49,029 nt of DNA from Capnocytophaga catalasegens (GCF_026005215.1 NZ_BPMA01000017.1:1-49029); one strand, 5' to 3'; positions 32,812 to 40,955 are shown, counted from the stretch's first letter. The notes: generated from the sequence alone by a model not told the origin. A program made the numbers and translations.

Positions 32812-34707
32812 ATGAGCGACAACATTAAACACGAATGCGGTATCGCGATGGTGCGACTGCTAAAACCTTTGGAGTACTACAAGGACAAGTACGGAACACT
32901 CTTTTACGCCATCAACAAAATGTATTTGCTGATGGAAAAACAACACAACCGCGGACAGGACGGAGCCGGACTGGCAAGTATCAAGATGGATATGCTTCCT
33001 GGGGAACGTTACATCAGTCGGATACGCTCCAAAGAGCCGCAGCCCATTCAGGACATCTTCAAGCAAATAAACACCCGAATCAATAACTTGCTCAAAGAGT
33101 ATCCAGAACTCAAAAACGACGTGCAGGAACAACGCCGTACGCTGCCTTACTTGGGCGAGGTCTATTTAGGACACGTGCGTTACGGTACTTTTGGCAAAAA
33201 TAGCATCGAGAATGTGCATCCGTTCCTACGTCAGAACAACTGGCAATCACGTAACCTCATTGTAGCGGGAAACTTCAATATGACCAATGCCAAAGAACTC
33301 TTCGAACGGCTGGTACAACTCGGGCAGCACCCCAAAGAACAGACTGATACTGTTACCGTTATGGAGCGTATCGGGCATTTCTTGGATACGGAGGTCGAAG
33401 AACTGTATCAGAAGTTCAAAGAAGAAGGGCTTACCAAGATAGAAGCCTCAAAACGCATCGCACAAGAGATAGATGTTACCAAAATATTGCGTAAGGCAGC
33501 CCGCCGATGGGACGGAGGCTATGCAATGGCAGGTATTTTAGGACACGGAGACGCTTTCGTGGTGCGAGACCCCGCAGGAATACGCCCAGCATACTATTAT
33601 AAAGATGACGAAGTGGTCGTAATCGCTTCAGAACGCCCCGTGATTCAGACAGCTTTCAATGTGGAATATGACAAAGTCCAAGAGCTTGACCCAGGGAAGG
33701 GAATTATCATCAAGAAAGGCGGAAGTATCAGCATAGAACAGATTACCGAGCCGTTGGAAAGAAAGGCGTGTTCGTTCGAACGTATTTATTTCTCGCGAGG
33801 AAGCGATAAGGAAATCTACAAAGAGCGTAAGAAGCTCGGAGCTTTGTTATTGCCCGATGTTTTACAGGCTATTGATAATGATTTAAAGAATACGGTTTTT
33901 GCATATATCCCTAATACAGCCGAAACTTCCTATTTGGGGCTGGTAGAAGAAGCCGATACGTACCTGAATCAGCTTAAGCAGCAGCAGATTTTGGCTCAGC
34001 CAAACATCACTCCCGAAGGGCTAAGCGAAATTCTCTCTCAGAAAATCCGAAAAGAGAAAGTTGCCATTAAAGATGCCAAGTTACGCACCTTTATCACCGA
34101 AGATAGCAGCCGAGATGACTTAGTTGCCCACGTATATGACATTACGTACGGCTCAGTAGAGAAGGGCGACAATCTGGTAATCGTAGATGACAGTATAGTT
34201 CGGGGTACGACGCTCAAGAAAAGCATTCTGAGCATACTAAGTCGCCTACATCCGAAGAAAATCGTAGTAGTTTCCTCTGCACCACAGATACGTTATCCGG
34301 ATTGTTACGGAATCGATATGGCACGTATGGAAGAGCTGATCGCTTTCGAGGCTGCGTTGGCACTACATCGCCAGCGGGGTACGTATGACATCGTGGAGCA
34401 GGTGTATCAGAAGTGTATTTCGCAGGTACATCTGAGCGATGACAAGGTAGTAAACTATGTGAAGGAGGTATATGCACCTTTTACAGACCAAGAAATCACT
34501 CAGAAGATTACAGAAATGCTTCTGCCGAATAATTTTGTTCCGGAGGTGGAGATTCTTTTCCAAAGCGTCGAGAATTTGCACAAGGCGTGTCCAAAGAACT
34601 TAGGCGACTGGTATTTTACCGGCAATTACCCAACCGATGGCGGAAACCGCGTGGTAAATAGGGCGTTTATCAACTATTACGAAGGAAAGAAAGACAGAGC
34701 GTATTAG
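32812..34707 (+). CDS. Long amidophosphoribosyltransferase (PurF-like)
   Basis: A 631-residue protein with an N-terminal class II (Ntn) glutaminase domain and a C-terminal phosphoribosyltransferase domain. HECGIAMVR places the nucleophile Cys at residue 9 after a short propeptide; RGQDGAG is the glutamine pocket. VIVDDSIVRGTTLKKS (from residue 456) is the PRPP-binding loop. It makes, or is related to the enzyme that makes, phosphoribosylamine, the first step of purine synthesis. It is ~130 residues longer than standard PurF. I recall Bacteroidetes often carrying this long form besides a normal PurF, so a specialised role is possible. It is more GC-rich than its neighbours. Confidence 0.85.
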   Translation: MSDNIKHECGIAMVRLLKPLEYYKDKYGTLFYAINKMYLLMEKQHNRGQDGAGLASIKMDMLPGERYISRIRSKEPQPIQDIFKQINTRINNLLKEYPELKNDVQEQRRTLPYLGEVYLGHVRYGTFGKNSIENVHPFLRQNNWQSRNLIVAGNFNMTNAKELFERLVQLGQHPKEQTDTVTVMERIGHFLDTEVEELYQKFKEEGLTKIEASKRIAQEIDVTKILRKAARRWDGGYAMAGILGHGDAFVVRDPAGIRPAYYYKDDEVVVIASERPVIQTAFNVEYDKVQELDPGKGIIIKKGGSISIEQITEPLERKACSFERIYFSRGSDKEIYKERKKLGALLLPDVLQAIDNDLKNTVFAYIPNTAETSYLGLVEEADTYLNQLKQQQILAQPNITPEGLSEILSQKIRKEKVAIKDAKLRTFITEDSSRDDLVAHVYDITYGSVEKGDNLVIVDDSIVRGTTLKKSILSILSRLHPKKIVVVSSAPQIRYPDCYGIDMARMEELIAFEAALALHRQRGTYDIVEQVYQKCISQVHLSDDKVVNYVKEVYAPFTDQEITQKITEMLLPNNFVPEVEILFQSVENLHKACPKNLGDWYFTGNYPTDGGNRVVNRAFINYYEGKKDRAY

Positions 34708-34759
34708 TTTGTCAGTTTACAGATATAATATAGATAAAGTAGATTTATATTCTTGAAAT

Positions 34760-35737
34760 CTATACGTTTCTATTCATTAAATCAGTTCCAAATTGTCGTA
34801 AAATGCTCTTTTTTTCTTCTGAAATATTTAATTTTTCAAGAAATGAAAAAGCTTTAAAAGTATAGTTTTCAATTTCTTCCCTTAACAAGATATCGCTTTG
34901 TACAGATTTAAATAAAGTTGTTGTACGTTCTATTTTTTCTTGTTCGGAAACTGAACAAGATGTTGTATATAAAGAAGCGAGTTCTTCTTTTTGAGAAGGG
35001 TTAGAATTTTCAAAAGTTTTTATATAGAGTAATGTTTTTTTGTTTTCCAGAATATCACCACCTATTTTTTTACCAAAAGTTTTGGCATTACCAAAAGTAT
35101 CTAAATAGTCATCTTGAAGCTGAAAAGCAATACCAAGTGCCACACCAAAATCATAAATAATCTGTTTGTTTTCTTGGGTTGTTTTGGCTACAACAGCTCC
35201 CATTTGTAGGGCTGCTCCAACCAAAACAGCAGTTTTGTATTCTATCATTTTCAGATATTCTTCGGTAGAAACTTCATTTCGATTTTCAAAATCTAAATCA
35301 TATTGTTGTCCTTCGCAAACTTCTAACGCTGTTTTACCAAAGATAATAGCCAATTCTCTAAAAATATGAGGTTCATATCGCTCAAAGTACTGATAAGCCA
35401 AAATAAGCATAGCATCTCCAGACAGAATACCTGTGTTAAGATTCCATTTTGTATGAACCGTCGCTTTGCCTCGTCTCAAAAGTGCTTTGTCCATAATGTC
35501 ATCGTGAACAAGAGAAAAATTATGAAAAATTTCGATAGCTAAAGCGGCAAACATTGCTTTTTTATAGTCTCCTTTAAAAATATCAGTACTGAGAATTGTT
35601 AAGATAGGACGAATGCGCTTTCCTCCCAAATTCAAAATATAATGTATTGGGTCATAAAGCGTTTCGGGTTGTGTTTTCGTTATATTTTCTTTGAGAAATT
35701 GAGCAAATTCGTCTCGATATTTATCAATTAACAACAT
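34760..35737 (-). CDS. Polyprenyl (farnesyl/geranylgeranyl-type) diphosphate synthase
   Basis: A 325-residue isoprenoid chain-elongating enzyme. It has GGKRIRPIL, the first Asp-rich motif LVHDDIMD, GDAMLILAYQYFER, and the second motif QLQDDYLDTFG followed by GKKIGGDILENKKT. Product length is not certain from sequence; geranylgeranyl- or octaprenyl-type use for quinones or carotenoids is possible. A minus-strand TATCTTTG (35758-35765) is the promoter. Confidence 0.93.
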   Translation of the reverse strand: MLLIDKYRDEFAQFLKENITKTQPETLYDPIHYILNLGGKRIRPILTILSTDIFKGDYKKAMFAALAIEIFHNFSLVHDDIMDKALLRRGKATVHTKWNLNTGILSGDAMLILAYQYFERYEPHIFRELAIIFGKTALEVCEGQQYDLDFENRNEVSTEEYLKMIEYKTAVLVGAALQMGAVVAKTTQENKQIIYDFGVALGIAFQLQDDYLDTFGNAKTFGKKIGGDILENKKTLLYIKTFENSNPSQKEELASLYTTSCSVSEQEKIERTTTLFKSVQSDILLREEIENYTFKAFSFLEKLNISEEKKSILRQFGTDLMNRNV

Positions 35738-35757
35738 AAATTGTACATTTGTAAATG

Positions 35758-35765
35758 CAAAGATA
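35758..35765 (-). promoter_or_regulatory. -7 promoter element of the polyprenyl synthase gene
   Basis: TATCTTTG on the minus strand, 20 bases before the start codon. Confidence 0.55.
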
Positions 35766-35904
35766 ATAACTCTGCATCAAAAAGCAGAATTTTTTTGAAT
35801 TTATTTTGGAAAAATACAATATTTGCTGAAAGATAAAGATTAAATCTCAGAAAAACACTTTTTTATTCAGATAAAACGTTTAAAAATAATTAAAGATTTT
35901 TCTT

Positions 35905-35912
35905 TAATTTTG
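35905..35912 (+). promoter_or_regulatory. -7 promoter element of the exonuclease gene
   Basis: TAATTTTG, a TAnnTTTG match, 28 bases before ATG 35941. Confidence 0.5.
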
Positions 35913-35940
35913 CACTCAAAAGCCATAAAAACTTCAGAAT

Positions 35941-36606
35941 ATGTTTCATTTTTTTATCAAAAAACAAAGAGACCTTAGTAAATATCCTATATTTTGGCAG
36001 TCTTATTTGCAGAAATTTGTTAAAGAAAATCCTCCTATTTCGCAAGTAAGATTTGTTGTTTTTGATACAGAAACCACAGGATTTAATTATGCAAACGACC
36101 GTATTCTGTCCATAGGTGCTGTAGATATAGTTGATGACCGAATCAATTTGAAAAATGCATTTGAAATATTTTTAGAGCAAGAAACTTTCAATCCACAAGC
36201 GGTTTCTATTCATGGCATTAGAAAACATCATCAGTATACGAAATACTCTGAATCAGAAGCTATGGAATTATTTGTGAAATATATAGAAAATGCAGTTCTT
36301 GTAGGACATCACGTTGGATTTGATGTTAAAATGCTCAACGCGGCTTTAGAACGAATGCATTTGGATTCTTTGCAAAATAAGATGATAGATACCAATGATT
36401 TGTTTCGTAAAACTAAGATAATCAATCCATTACTTAACAATGACAAACATTATACACTTGACGATCTTTGTACGGAACTTAATATTACTATGCACGACCG
36501 ACACAATGCCGCAGGCGATTCACTATTAACAGCCTTAGCTTTTTTAAAAATAAAAAACAAATTGCTTAAAAATAAAAAACAACCTTTGTTAAGTTTCTTA
36601 TTTTGA
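35941..36606 (+). CDS. DEDDh 3'-5' exonuclease (DnaQ-like)
   Basis: A 221-residue exonuclease related to the proofreading epsilon subunit. Motif Exo I is FDTETTGFNY (Asp42, Glu44), Exo II is VGHHVGFDVKML, and Exo III is DRHNAAGDS with the His and Asp of the DEDDh type. The N-terminal ~35 residues are extra (FFIKKQRDLSKYPIFWQSYL). It may be a stand-alone nuclease acting in DNA or RNA turnover rather than the replicase subunit. Confidence 0.88.
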   Translation: MFHFFIKKQRDLSKYPIFWQSYLQKFVKENPPISQVRFVVFDTETTGFNYANDRILSIGAVDIVDDRINLKNAFEIFLEQETFNPQAVSIHGIRKHHQYTKYSESEAMELFVKYIENAVLVGHHVGFDVKMLNAALERMHLDSLQNKMIDTNDLFRKTKIINPLLNNDKHYTLDDLCTELNITMHDRHNAAGDSLLTALAFLKIKNKLLKNKKQPLLSFLF

Positions 36607-36640
36607 AAAAGATAGCTTTGTGAAAAGTTTTTGAGTTTTT

Positions 36641-36672
36641 TTTGGTGAAAAGAAAAAAAAATTGTACCTTTG
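36641..36672 (+). promoter_or_regulatory. Promoter of tRNA-His
   Basis: TTTG (36641-36644) and TACCTTTG (36665-36672) with a 20-base spacer: a full consensus promoter just before the tRNA. Confidence 0.7.
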
Positions 36673-36685
36673 CACCCGAATAAAT

Positions 36686-36760
<75 letters not shown>

Positions 36761-36780
36761 CGTATTTATAACTACTTGAA

Positions 36781-36805
36781 AAATACGCTTTTAGCGTATT
36801 TTTTT
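36781..36805 (+). terminator. Terminator of tRNA-His
   Basis: Perfect stem AAATACGCT/AGCGTATTT (36781-36789 with 36793-36801) and a T run, ending at the integrase ATG. Confidence 0.75.
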
Positions 36806-38071
36806 ATGTCAAAAATCATCAACTTAATCAATACCGAGTATAAAAGCGAGTATAACCTCTGTTTGCCAAAACCCAACGATATGAAGCCGTACAAAAAGCC
36901 TCAGATTTTCCCAAAGGTCATCGCTGAAAAGCCTTTGTCCGCTTTTTCCGATAAGGAAAAGCAGGAAATGATGGCTAAATACAAACGTTGGTACGTGTAC
37001 TATTATTTCCAAAACAAAGACGGAAAAATGGTCAAACAGCCCTCCATTTACTACAAACTAAATCAGGAATACAAAGAGTTTGACGACCGATACAGAGCAT
37101 TCCATCGATTGCGAAATATCGTTGAAAAACTTTTGAAAGGCGGATTTTATCCATACGATGGTAAGGAAGCAGAAAATAAATACACCTGCTTTTCGGCGTT
37201 GGACTATGTCCTTGAAATCAAAAAAAGCATTGTCAAGGAAAGCACCTTTAAAGACTATAAAAGCCGTGTAGAGCAATTCAAAAAATACCTCAAAGCAAGA
37301 GGATTGCACAATTCCAACATTGCAGACCTTACCAAAAAGGATATTAACGATTATCTAAATCACGTGCTGGTCAAATCCAGTCCGAGAAATCGGAACAATA
37401 CCCTTGCTGTACTGAGTGCCGTGTTTTCCACATTGGAAGAAAACGAATTGGTAACGCACAATGTAACCGACAAAATCAAAAAACTACAAGCCAAACCCGA
37501 ACGCAATAAGACCTACACCCAAACACAACAAAATGAAGCCTTTGCACTTATGGAACAAAAAGACAAGGACTTACTTCTGTTTGTGAAATTCGTATCGTAT
37601 AACTTTTTGCGTCCGATTGAGGTGTGCCGTTTGCAAGTGAAAGACATTGATTTTTCCGATGCTAAATTGAACGTTCGGGCTAAAAACAAACTCGTTAAAA
37701 CCAAAATTATTCCTGAAATCCTGATGCAAGAAATTCAGCATTTCAAAGGAATAAACCCCGATTTTTATCTATTTGCTCCCAATGGTGCGGACTATTGGGC
37801 AACCCGAGAAACAGACAAACGGGACTATTGGACAAAGCGTTTTAAAGAAATCAAAAACGAATTAGGATTAGGCAAAGACTACGGATTATACTCATTCCGT
37901 CATACGTTTATCACAAAACTATATCGAGAATTACGCTCTCAATACGGACAAATGGAAACTTACGATAAACTGATGCTCATCACGGGACACACCACACTGA
38001 CCGCATTACAGCAGTATCTCCGAGATATTGACGCAGAACTCCCAGAGGATTATTCAAACCTTTTAAAATAA
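36806..38071 (+). CDS. Tyrosine-type site-specific integrase
   Basis: A 421-residue phage integrase. The N-terminal arm-binding part is followed by a SAM-like core-binding domain (about 165-235: ESTFKDYKSRVEQFKKYL) and the catalytic domain. Catalytic residues: Arg269 (FLRPIEVCRL), Arg365 (YSFRHTF; the usual first His is Tyr), His395 (ITGHTT) and Tyr404 (QQYLR). I set the start at ATG 36806, since the longer frame begins inside the tRNA gene. It likely recombines at the tRNA-His 3' end. Confidence 0.93.
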   Translation: MSKIINLINTEYKSEYNLCLPKPNDMKPYKKPQIFPKVIAEKPLSAFSDKEKQEMMAKYKRWYVYYYFQNKDGKMVKQPSIYYKLNQEYKEFDDRYRAFHRLRNIVEKLLKGGFYPYDGKEAENKYTCFSALDYVLEIKKSIVKESTFKDYKSRVEQFKKYLKARGLHNSNIADLTKKDINDYLNHVLVKSSPRNRNNTLAVLSAVFSTLEENELVTHNVTDKIKKLQAKPERNKTYTQTQQNEAFALMEQKDKDLLLFVKFVSYNFLRPIEVCRLQVKDIDFSDAKLNVRAKNKLVKTKIIPEILMQEIQHFKGINPDFYLFAPNGADYWATRETDKRDYWTKRFKEIKNELGLGKDYGLYSFRHTFITKLYRELRSQYGQMETYDKLMLITGHTTLTALQQYLRDIDAELPEDYSNLLK

Positions 38072-38077
38072 TTGATT

Positions 38078-38332
38078 ATGCAAGACACCATTTCCATACA
38101 GATAACAAACCGTTTTTTTAAGGCTTTGGAAGAAATCATTGCGAAGAAAGAAATTAGAGGCATACAAACCTTTTGCAAACTCTACGAAATAGACAAAAGA
38201 AACTTGTATAAAGTAAAAAAAGAGCCTGACAAATTCTACTTAAAACCATCTTGGCTTCATTATTTGGTTAAAGATTTTTCCGTGTCTGCTACTTGGTTGA
38301 TAACAGGGTCTGGAAAAATATTTACAAAATAA
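38078..38332 (+). CDS. Small helix-turn-helix-like phage protein
   Basis: An 84-residue protein starting at ATG 38078 (MQDTISIQITNRFFKALEEI). The middle (IQTFCKLYEIDKRNLYKVKK) resembles a helix-turn-helix, and the end (VSATWLITGSGKIF) matches the usual tail of Bacteroidetes Cro/CI-type repressors. It is 6 bases after the integrase stop. A repressor or excision-control role is likely but not shown. Confidence 0.6.
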   Translation: MQDTISIQITNRFFKALEEIIAKKEIRGIQTFCKLYEIDKRNLYKVKKEPDKFYLKPSWLHYLVKDFSVSATWLITGSGKIFTK

Positions 38333-38350
38333 TGATACCAATTAAGCAAC

Positions 38351-38381
38351 AAAAAAACACTATAAAATAATCTTTATAGTG
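38351..38381 (-). terminator. Terminator of the spanin-like genes
   Basis: Stem CACTATAAA/TTTATAGTG (38358-38366 with 38373-38381) followed on the minus strand by T7. Confidence 0.75.
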
Positions 38382-38409
38382 CTAAATAATTAAAAAGAGA
38401 AGTAAAGTA

Positions 38410-38829
38410 TCACCTGACTATTGTTAAAACACCTAATAAAACAGATATACCCGATAACAAATAAACGTTTTTTCGGTGTTTTTTCTTGATTTCTTTAATT
38501 TGTTGCTTGTATGATTGCTGAATAATGTCGTTGTTTTCTATAATATTACTCTGCAAGCTGATTTGTTTTTGCAAAGAACTATTCAGAGCTGTCTGATTAT
38601 CAATAAGCACGCTATCTTGCTGTATTTTGCTTAGTAATGCCGATTGGATTTCTTCGCATTCGTCCGCTCGGAATTTTAGCAAGTTTAGTGTGTGTACGTC
38701 ATTGGTTGTTATCTGAATTAGTGTGTCTTTGCCAATGATTATAATTGGTGCGCTCTTGTTCCAAGTTTTCTGCGAATATACGTAATTGTTCATCAAGCAC
38801 AGAGTTAAGATAATGAATATATTTCTCAT
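38410..38829 (-). CDS. Phage protein, signal peptide and C-terminal membrane helix (spanin-like)
   Basis: A 139-residue protein from ATG 38829 (MRNIFIILTLCLMNNYVYSQ, a signal peptide). A periplasmic coiled-coil region (ADECEEIQSALLSKIQQDSV and on) follows, then a C-terminal hydrophobic segment (VYLLSGISVLLGVLTIV). It overlaps the 3' end of the upstream gene by 131 bases in a different frame. A protein reaching across the periplasm, nested with a partner, fits the spanin role in lysis; no lipobox is seen. Confidence 0.55.
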   Translation of the reverse strand: MRNIFIILTLCLMNNYVYSQKTWNKSAPIIIIGKDTLIQITTNDVHTLNLLKFRADECEEIQSALLSKIQQDSVLIDNQTALNSSLQKQISLQSNIIENNDIIQQSYKQQIKEIKKKHRKNVYLLSGISVLLGVLTIVR

Positions 38830-39082
38830 TGTTTTTGATTTTGATTTTTTCAATTATTTTTTCTTTGGACGTTTCTTTCCATACATTGACCAAACTATCA
38901 TTTTTTTTCTGCAACAGAAAAGAAATTTGTTTTTGATTTGACAACTCTTGTTTTAATTGTTTATTTTCGGTTTCTGTTTGCTTGATAATTTCTGTTTGCT
39001 TGCTGATTTTTTCTACCGAAAATAAATGAATTGTCAAACTTCCTGCAAGCATCACACTTAAAAAAAAGATTGTTTTTTTCAT
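38699..39082 (-). CDS. Phage protein, N-terminal membrane anchor and coiled coil (i-spanin-like)
   Basis: A 127-residue protein with an N-terminal transmembrane anchor (KKTIFFLSVMLAGSLTIHLF) and a long periplasmic coiled coil (EIIKQTETENKQLKQELSNQ...). This is the layout of lambda Rz-type inner-membrane spanins. Its last 131 bases also encode the start of the next gene. It lies after the antirepressor gene, away from the lysin. Confidence 0.55.
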   Translation of the reverse strand: MKKTIFFLSVMLAGSLTIHLFSVEKISKQTEIIKQTETENKQLKQELSNQKQISFLLQKKNDSLVNVWKETSKEKIIEKIKIKNNEKYIHYLNSVLDEQLRIFAENLEQERTNYNHWQRHTNSDNNQ

Positions 39083-39094
39083 TTCAATATATGA

Positions 39095-39742
39095 TTATGC
39101 TGTTATTGGTTTATCAAATATTTCTTTTAAAATATGCGCTGGGTAGGTTTTTACCAACCCAAAACGAGGGTCAGGAATTTCTTCGGTTGGTATGCCTCGC
39201 TCTTTGCAAAGTTTTGATGCCTTACGACCGAGCGAACTGGCTAACTTAATACCGCAATCTATTCTCAAAAGTGATGCGTAACCTGCAACCGTAAAATATT
39301 CGGGTCGGGTGGTGAGCTTTGCTTCAATGAGATTGACCTGCTCTTGCACTTGATTGATACGGCGGTCTTGCTCTAATAGTATTTGTGCTGATTGCGCCAA
39401 TATTTCAAGTTGTGAGAGTGGTTTTATCTGCTTGGCGAGTTTTTCGCATTCAAGAAAATACTGCCTTGCTTGTTTGCCTTTCTCTGACCTTTGAAGCATT
39501 GATATTTCTTTGGCACAATCTAATGATAGAGCGTAGTCTTTTTTGTTTGTGCCACCTATGCCGTTTGATGCCTGAACAAAAATGTTTATCGCCTGATAAT
39601 CAATATTTTCAGTAAATCCATATTCAAACATTCTTTCAATCCAGCGATTAAAACCTTCTTTAATCTCTAAAAATTCGTACAATTCTCTTGCGGACACAGC
39701 TTGAATGCCGTTTTGCTCTGTTATTTTTATTAACTCTTTCAT
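39095..39742 (-). CDS. AntA/AntB-type phage antirepressor
   Basis: A 215-residue protein. The N-terminal AntA/AntB domain is clear (QAVSARELYEFLEIKEGFNR, WIERMFEYGF, NKKDYALSLDCAKEISMLQR, GKQARQYFLECE). The C-terminal part (EYFTVAGYASLLRIDCGIKL and after) looks like a small DNA-binding region. Such proteins counter the phage repressor on induction. It starts 2 bases after the stop of the upstream 103-residue gene. Confidence 0.85.
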   Translation of the reverse strand: MKELIKITEQNGIQAVSARELYEFLEIKEGFNRWIERMFEYGFTENIDYQAINIFVQASNGIGGTNKKDYALSLDCAKEISMLQRSEKGKQARQYFLECEKLAKQIKPLSQLEILAQSAQILLEQDRRINQVQEQVNLIEAKLTTRPEYFTVAGYASLLRIDCGIKLASSLGRKASKLCKERGIPTEEIPDPRFGLVKTYPAHILKEIFDKPITA

Positions 39743-39744
39743 AA

Positions 39745-40056
39745 TTAAGCGGTTTTTTGGGTTAATAAATTATTGCTCAATATTTGCACTTTCTCAAAGT
39801 AATCAGGACTTTTAGGTAACAAATCTACAAGCATTTCAAAGAGTGCTGTTACTTTATTGCTTCGTATCAGCAATATTTCACGTGGTTCATCTTCGTTGAT
39901 TTCGGTATGCAAATCTTCGATGTTATCACGCAAAACCTCTATCATATTGCGTAATTTGTAGTCTAACAGATAATCAACTGATGATAATTCTTTGACTAAT
40001 TCAAGGGTTCTTTTGGCTGTTGCAACTGCTTGGTTCCTTGTTTGGGTTTTTGACAT
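39745..40056 (-). CDS. Hypothetical phage protein preceded by a structured leader
   Basis: A 103-residue helical protein of unknown family (MSKTQTRNQAVATAKRTLEL...). It is the first gene after a consensus promoter at 40213-40243 and a ~150-nt leader. Its first codons (ATGTCAAAAACCC) are part of an element present three times in this region, so translation is a likely point of control. The antirepressor follows directly. Confidence 0.6.
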   Translation of the reverse strand: MSKTQTRNQAVATAKRTLELVKELSSVDYLLDYKLRNMIEVLRDNIEDLHTEINEDEPREILLIRSNKVTALFEMLVDLLPKSPDYFEKVQILSNNLLTQKTA

Positions 40057-40209
40057 AAATTAAAAAAAATTAAACGGCGTGAGTAGGTGTTGTCAAAAAC
40101 CCGTATTTACGAATTTGCATAACATTACTATTATGCGACACCCTCACGCCGTGAGTTATAAATATTTTACTTAATATACAGAAATAAAAATCTGTACGGG
40201 TTTTTGACA
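40044..40209 (-). promoter_or_regulatory. Candidate RNA switch in a prophage leader
   Basis: On the minus strand the leader holds TGTCAAAAACCCGTA (A, 40209-40195), its exact complement TACGGGTTTTTGACA (B, 40105-40091), and TGTCAAAAACCC again (C, 40055-40044), which overlaps the start codon. B can pair with A or C but not both. Also present are CGGCGTGAG/CTCACGCCG (40075-40083 with 40143-40151, extended by GGTGT/ACACC), GCATAA/TTATGC (40117-40122 with 40131-40136) and TACAGA/TCTGTA (40177-40182 with 40191-40196). A DNA operator array is the alternative. Confidence 0.6.
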
Positions 40210-40212
40210 CTG

Positions 40213-40243
40213 CAAATGTACGACAATTTTTTAAATGTGCAAA
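40213..40243 (-). promoter_or_regulatory. Consensus promoter of the structured leader
   Basis: On the minus strand TTTG (40240-40243) and TACATTTG (40213-40220) with 19-20 bases between: a perfect Bacteroidetes promoter. Transcription would start near 40208, at the first base of element A. Confidence 0.75.
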
Positions 40244-40290
40244 TTATTTTCATCAAAAAAAATCATTTTTTTTGCCTATCGGTACTACCG

Positions 40291-40320
40291 ACAAAAAAGC
40301 CCGTTGATTTTCAACGGGCT
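40291..40320 (-). terminator. Terminator of the 82-residue gene
   Basis: Perfect 10-bp stem AGCCCGTTGA/TCAACGGGCT (40298-40307 with 40311-40320) followed on the minus strand by T6. Confidence 0.85.
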
Positions 40321-40345
40321 GGGTGTAATTAAAAGGCAGCTATAA

Positions 40346-40594
40346 TTATTGAAAATTATCAGCTGTTTTTCGTATGCGGGCGGCTAAGTCATACAAAGCA
40401 CCTTTAAATTGTTCTTTTTCGGTTTCGGTAAAGCCCCCAACACCTCCGTTTCCGTCAATTTCTGAAAGTTTATTGTATATCCACGAAGCAGATTTTCCGA
40501 AATAACGCTGTGAAATTTTAGCCCAAGATATTTCAAGAGCAATGTCTTCTATTTGTTTTTTTGTAGTTTCTCTTTTACTGATAATTATTTCCAT
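40346..40594 (-). CDS. Small phage protein (possibly DUF5053)
   Basis: An 82-residue protein. The middle segment EISWAKISQRYFGKSASWIY reads like a helix-turn-helix region, and GGVGGFTETEKEQFKGALYD is a Gly-rich link to a C-terminal helix. It resembles the DUF5053 phage proteins of Bacteroidetes as I remember them; not certain. It ends just before a strong terminator. Confidence 0.6.
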   Translation of the reverse strand: MEIIISKRETTKKQIEDIALEISWAKISQRYFGKSASWIYNKLSEIDGNGGVGGFTETEKEQFKGALYDLAARIRKTADNFQ

Positions 40595-40609
40595 ATGATA
40601 AGGTTTTAA

Positions 40610-40633
40610 AGTAGTGAGGTTGCCCTCACTACT
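40610..40633 (-). terminator. Hairpin between two small phage genes
   Basis: Perfect 10-bp stem AGTAGTGAGG/CCTCACTACT, loop TTGC, with only a short T run: an attenuator or mRNA-processing hairpin. Confidence 0.5.
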
Positions 40634-40636
40634 AAG

Positions 40637-40825
40637 TTATTTTTTCTTTTGTTTAGCACGTTCTTTTTTTAGTATTTCCTTACGCTCTTTGTCTCCTTCT
40701 CCATCTAAAACCTTTTCAAAAAGTTCTCTTGCGTACCATTCCAGTTCAAACGAAGGGTTGTGTTGTGCTTCTCTAAAATTACGAATTGCTATAATCAGCT
40801 CTTCTTCTACCTTTGTTAATTTCAT
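40637..40825 (-). CDS. Small charged phage protein
   Basis: A 62-residue protein of unknown family, helical and strongly charged, with a Lys-rich tail (KERKEILKKERAKQKKK). It starts after a promoter with an overlapping operator-like inverted repeat (40850-40880) and ends just before a hairpin. Confidence 0.55.
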   Translation of the reverse strand: MKLTKVEEELIIAIRNFREAQHNPSFELEWYARELFEKVLDGEGDKERKEILKKERAKQKKK

Positions 40826-40849
40826 TTTTATATCCTTTTAATTACTCTA

Positions 40850-40880
40850 CAAATATATTGTGAATTTCCACAATATGCAA
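40850..40880 (-). promoter_or_regulatory. Prophage promoter with overlapping operator-like palindrome
   Basis: Minus-strand TTG (40878-40880) and TATATTTG (40850-40857), spacing 20. A perfect inverted repeat ATATTGTG-N6-CACAATAT (40855-40862 with 40869-40876) fills the spacer and overlaps the -7 element, as expected for a repressor site. Confidence 0.65.
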
Positions 40881-40955
40881 GTTTTTTTGTAAAAAAAATT
40901 TGAAATATTTTCTAATTAGTTGATTTTCAGAAATAAAAAAGATTGTTTTTTTTAT

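Noticed and set aside
39884-39899. Fifth parS-like site (TTTCACGTGGTTC)
   Set aside because: Only the central CACGTGG matches; one half-site is wrong and it lies inside a prophage coding region.
40091-40209. Miniature transposable element (15-bp terminal inverted repeats)
   Set aside because: No target-site duplication at the ends, and the third copy at the start codon is better explained by regulation.
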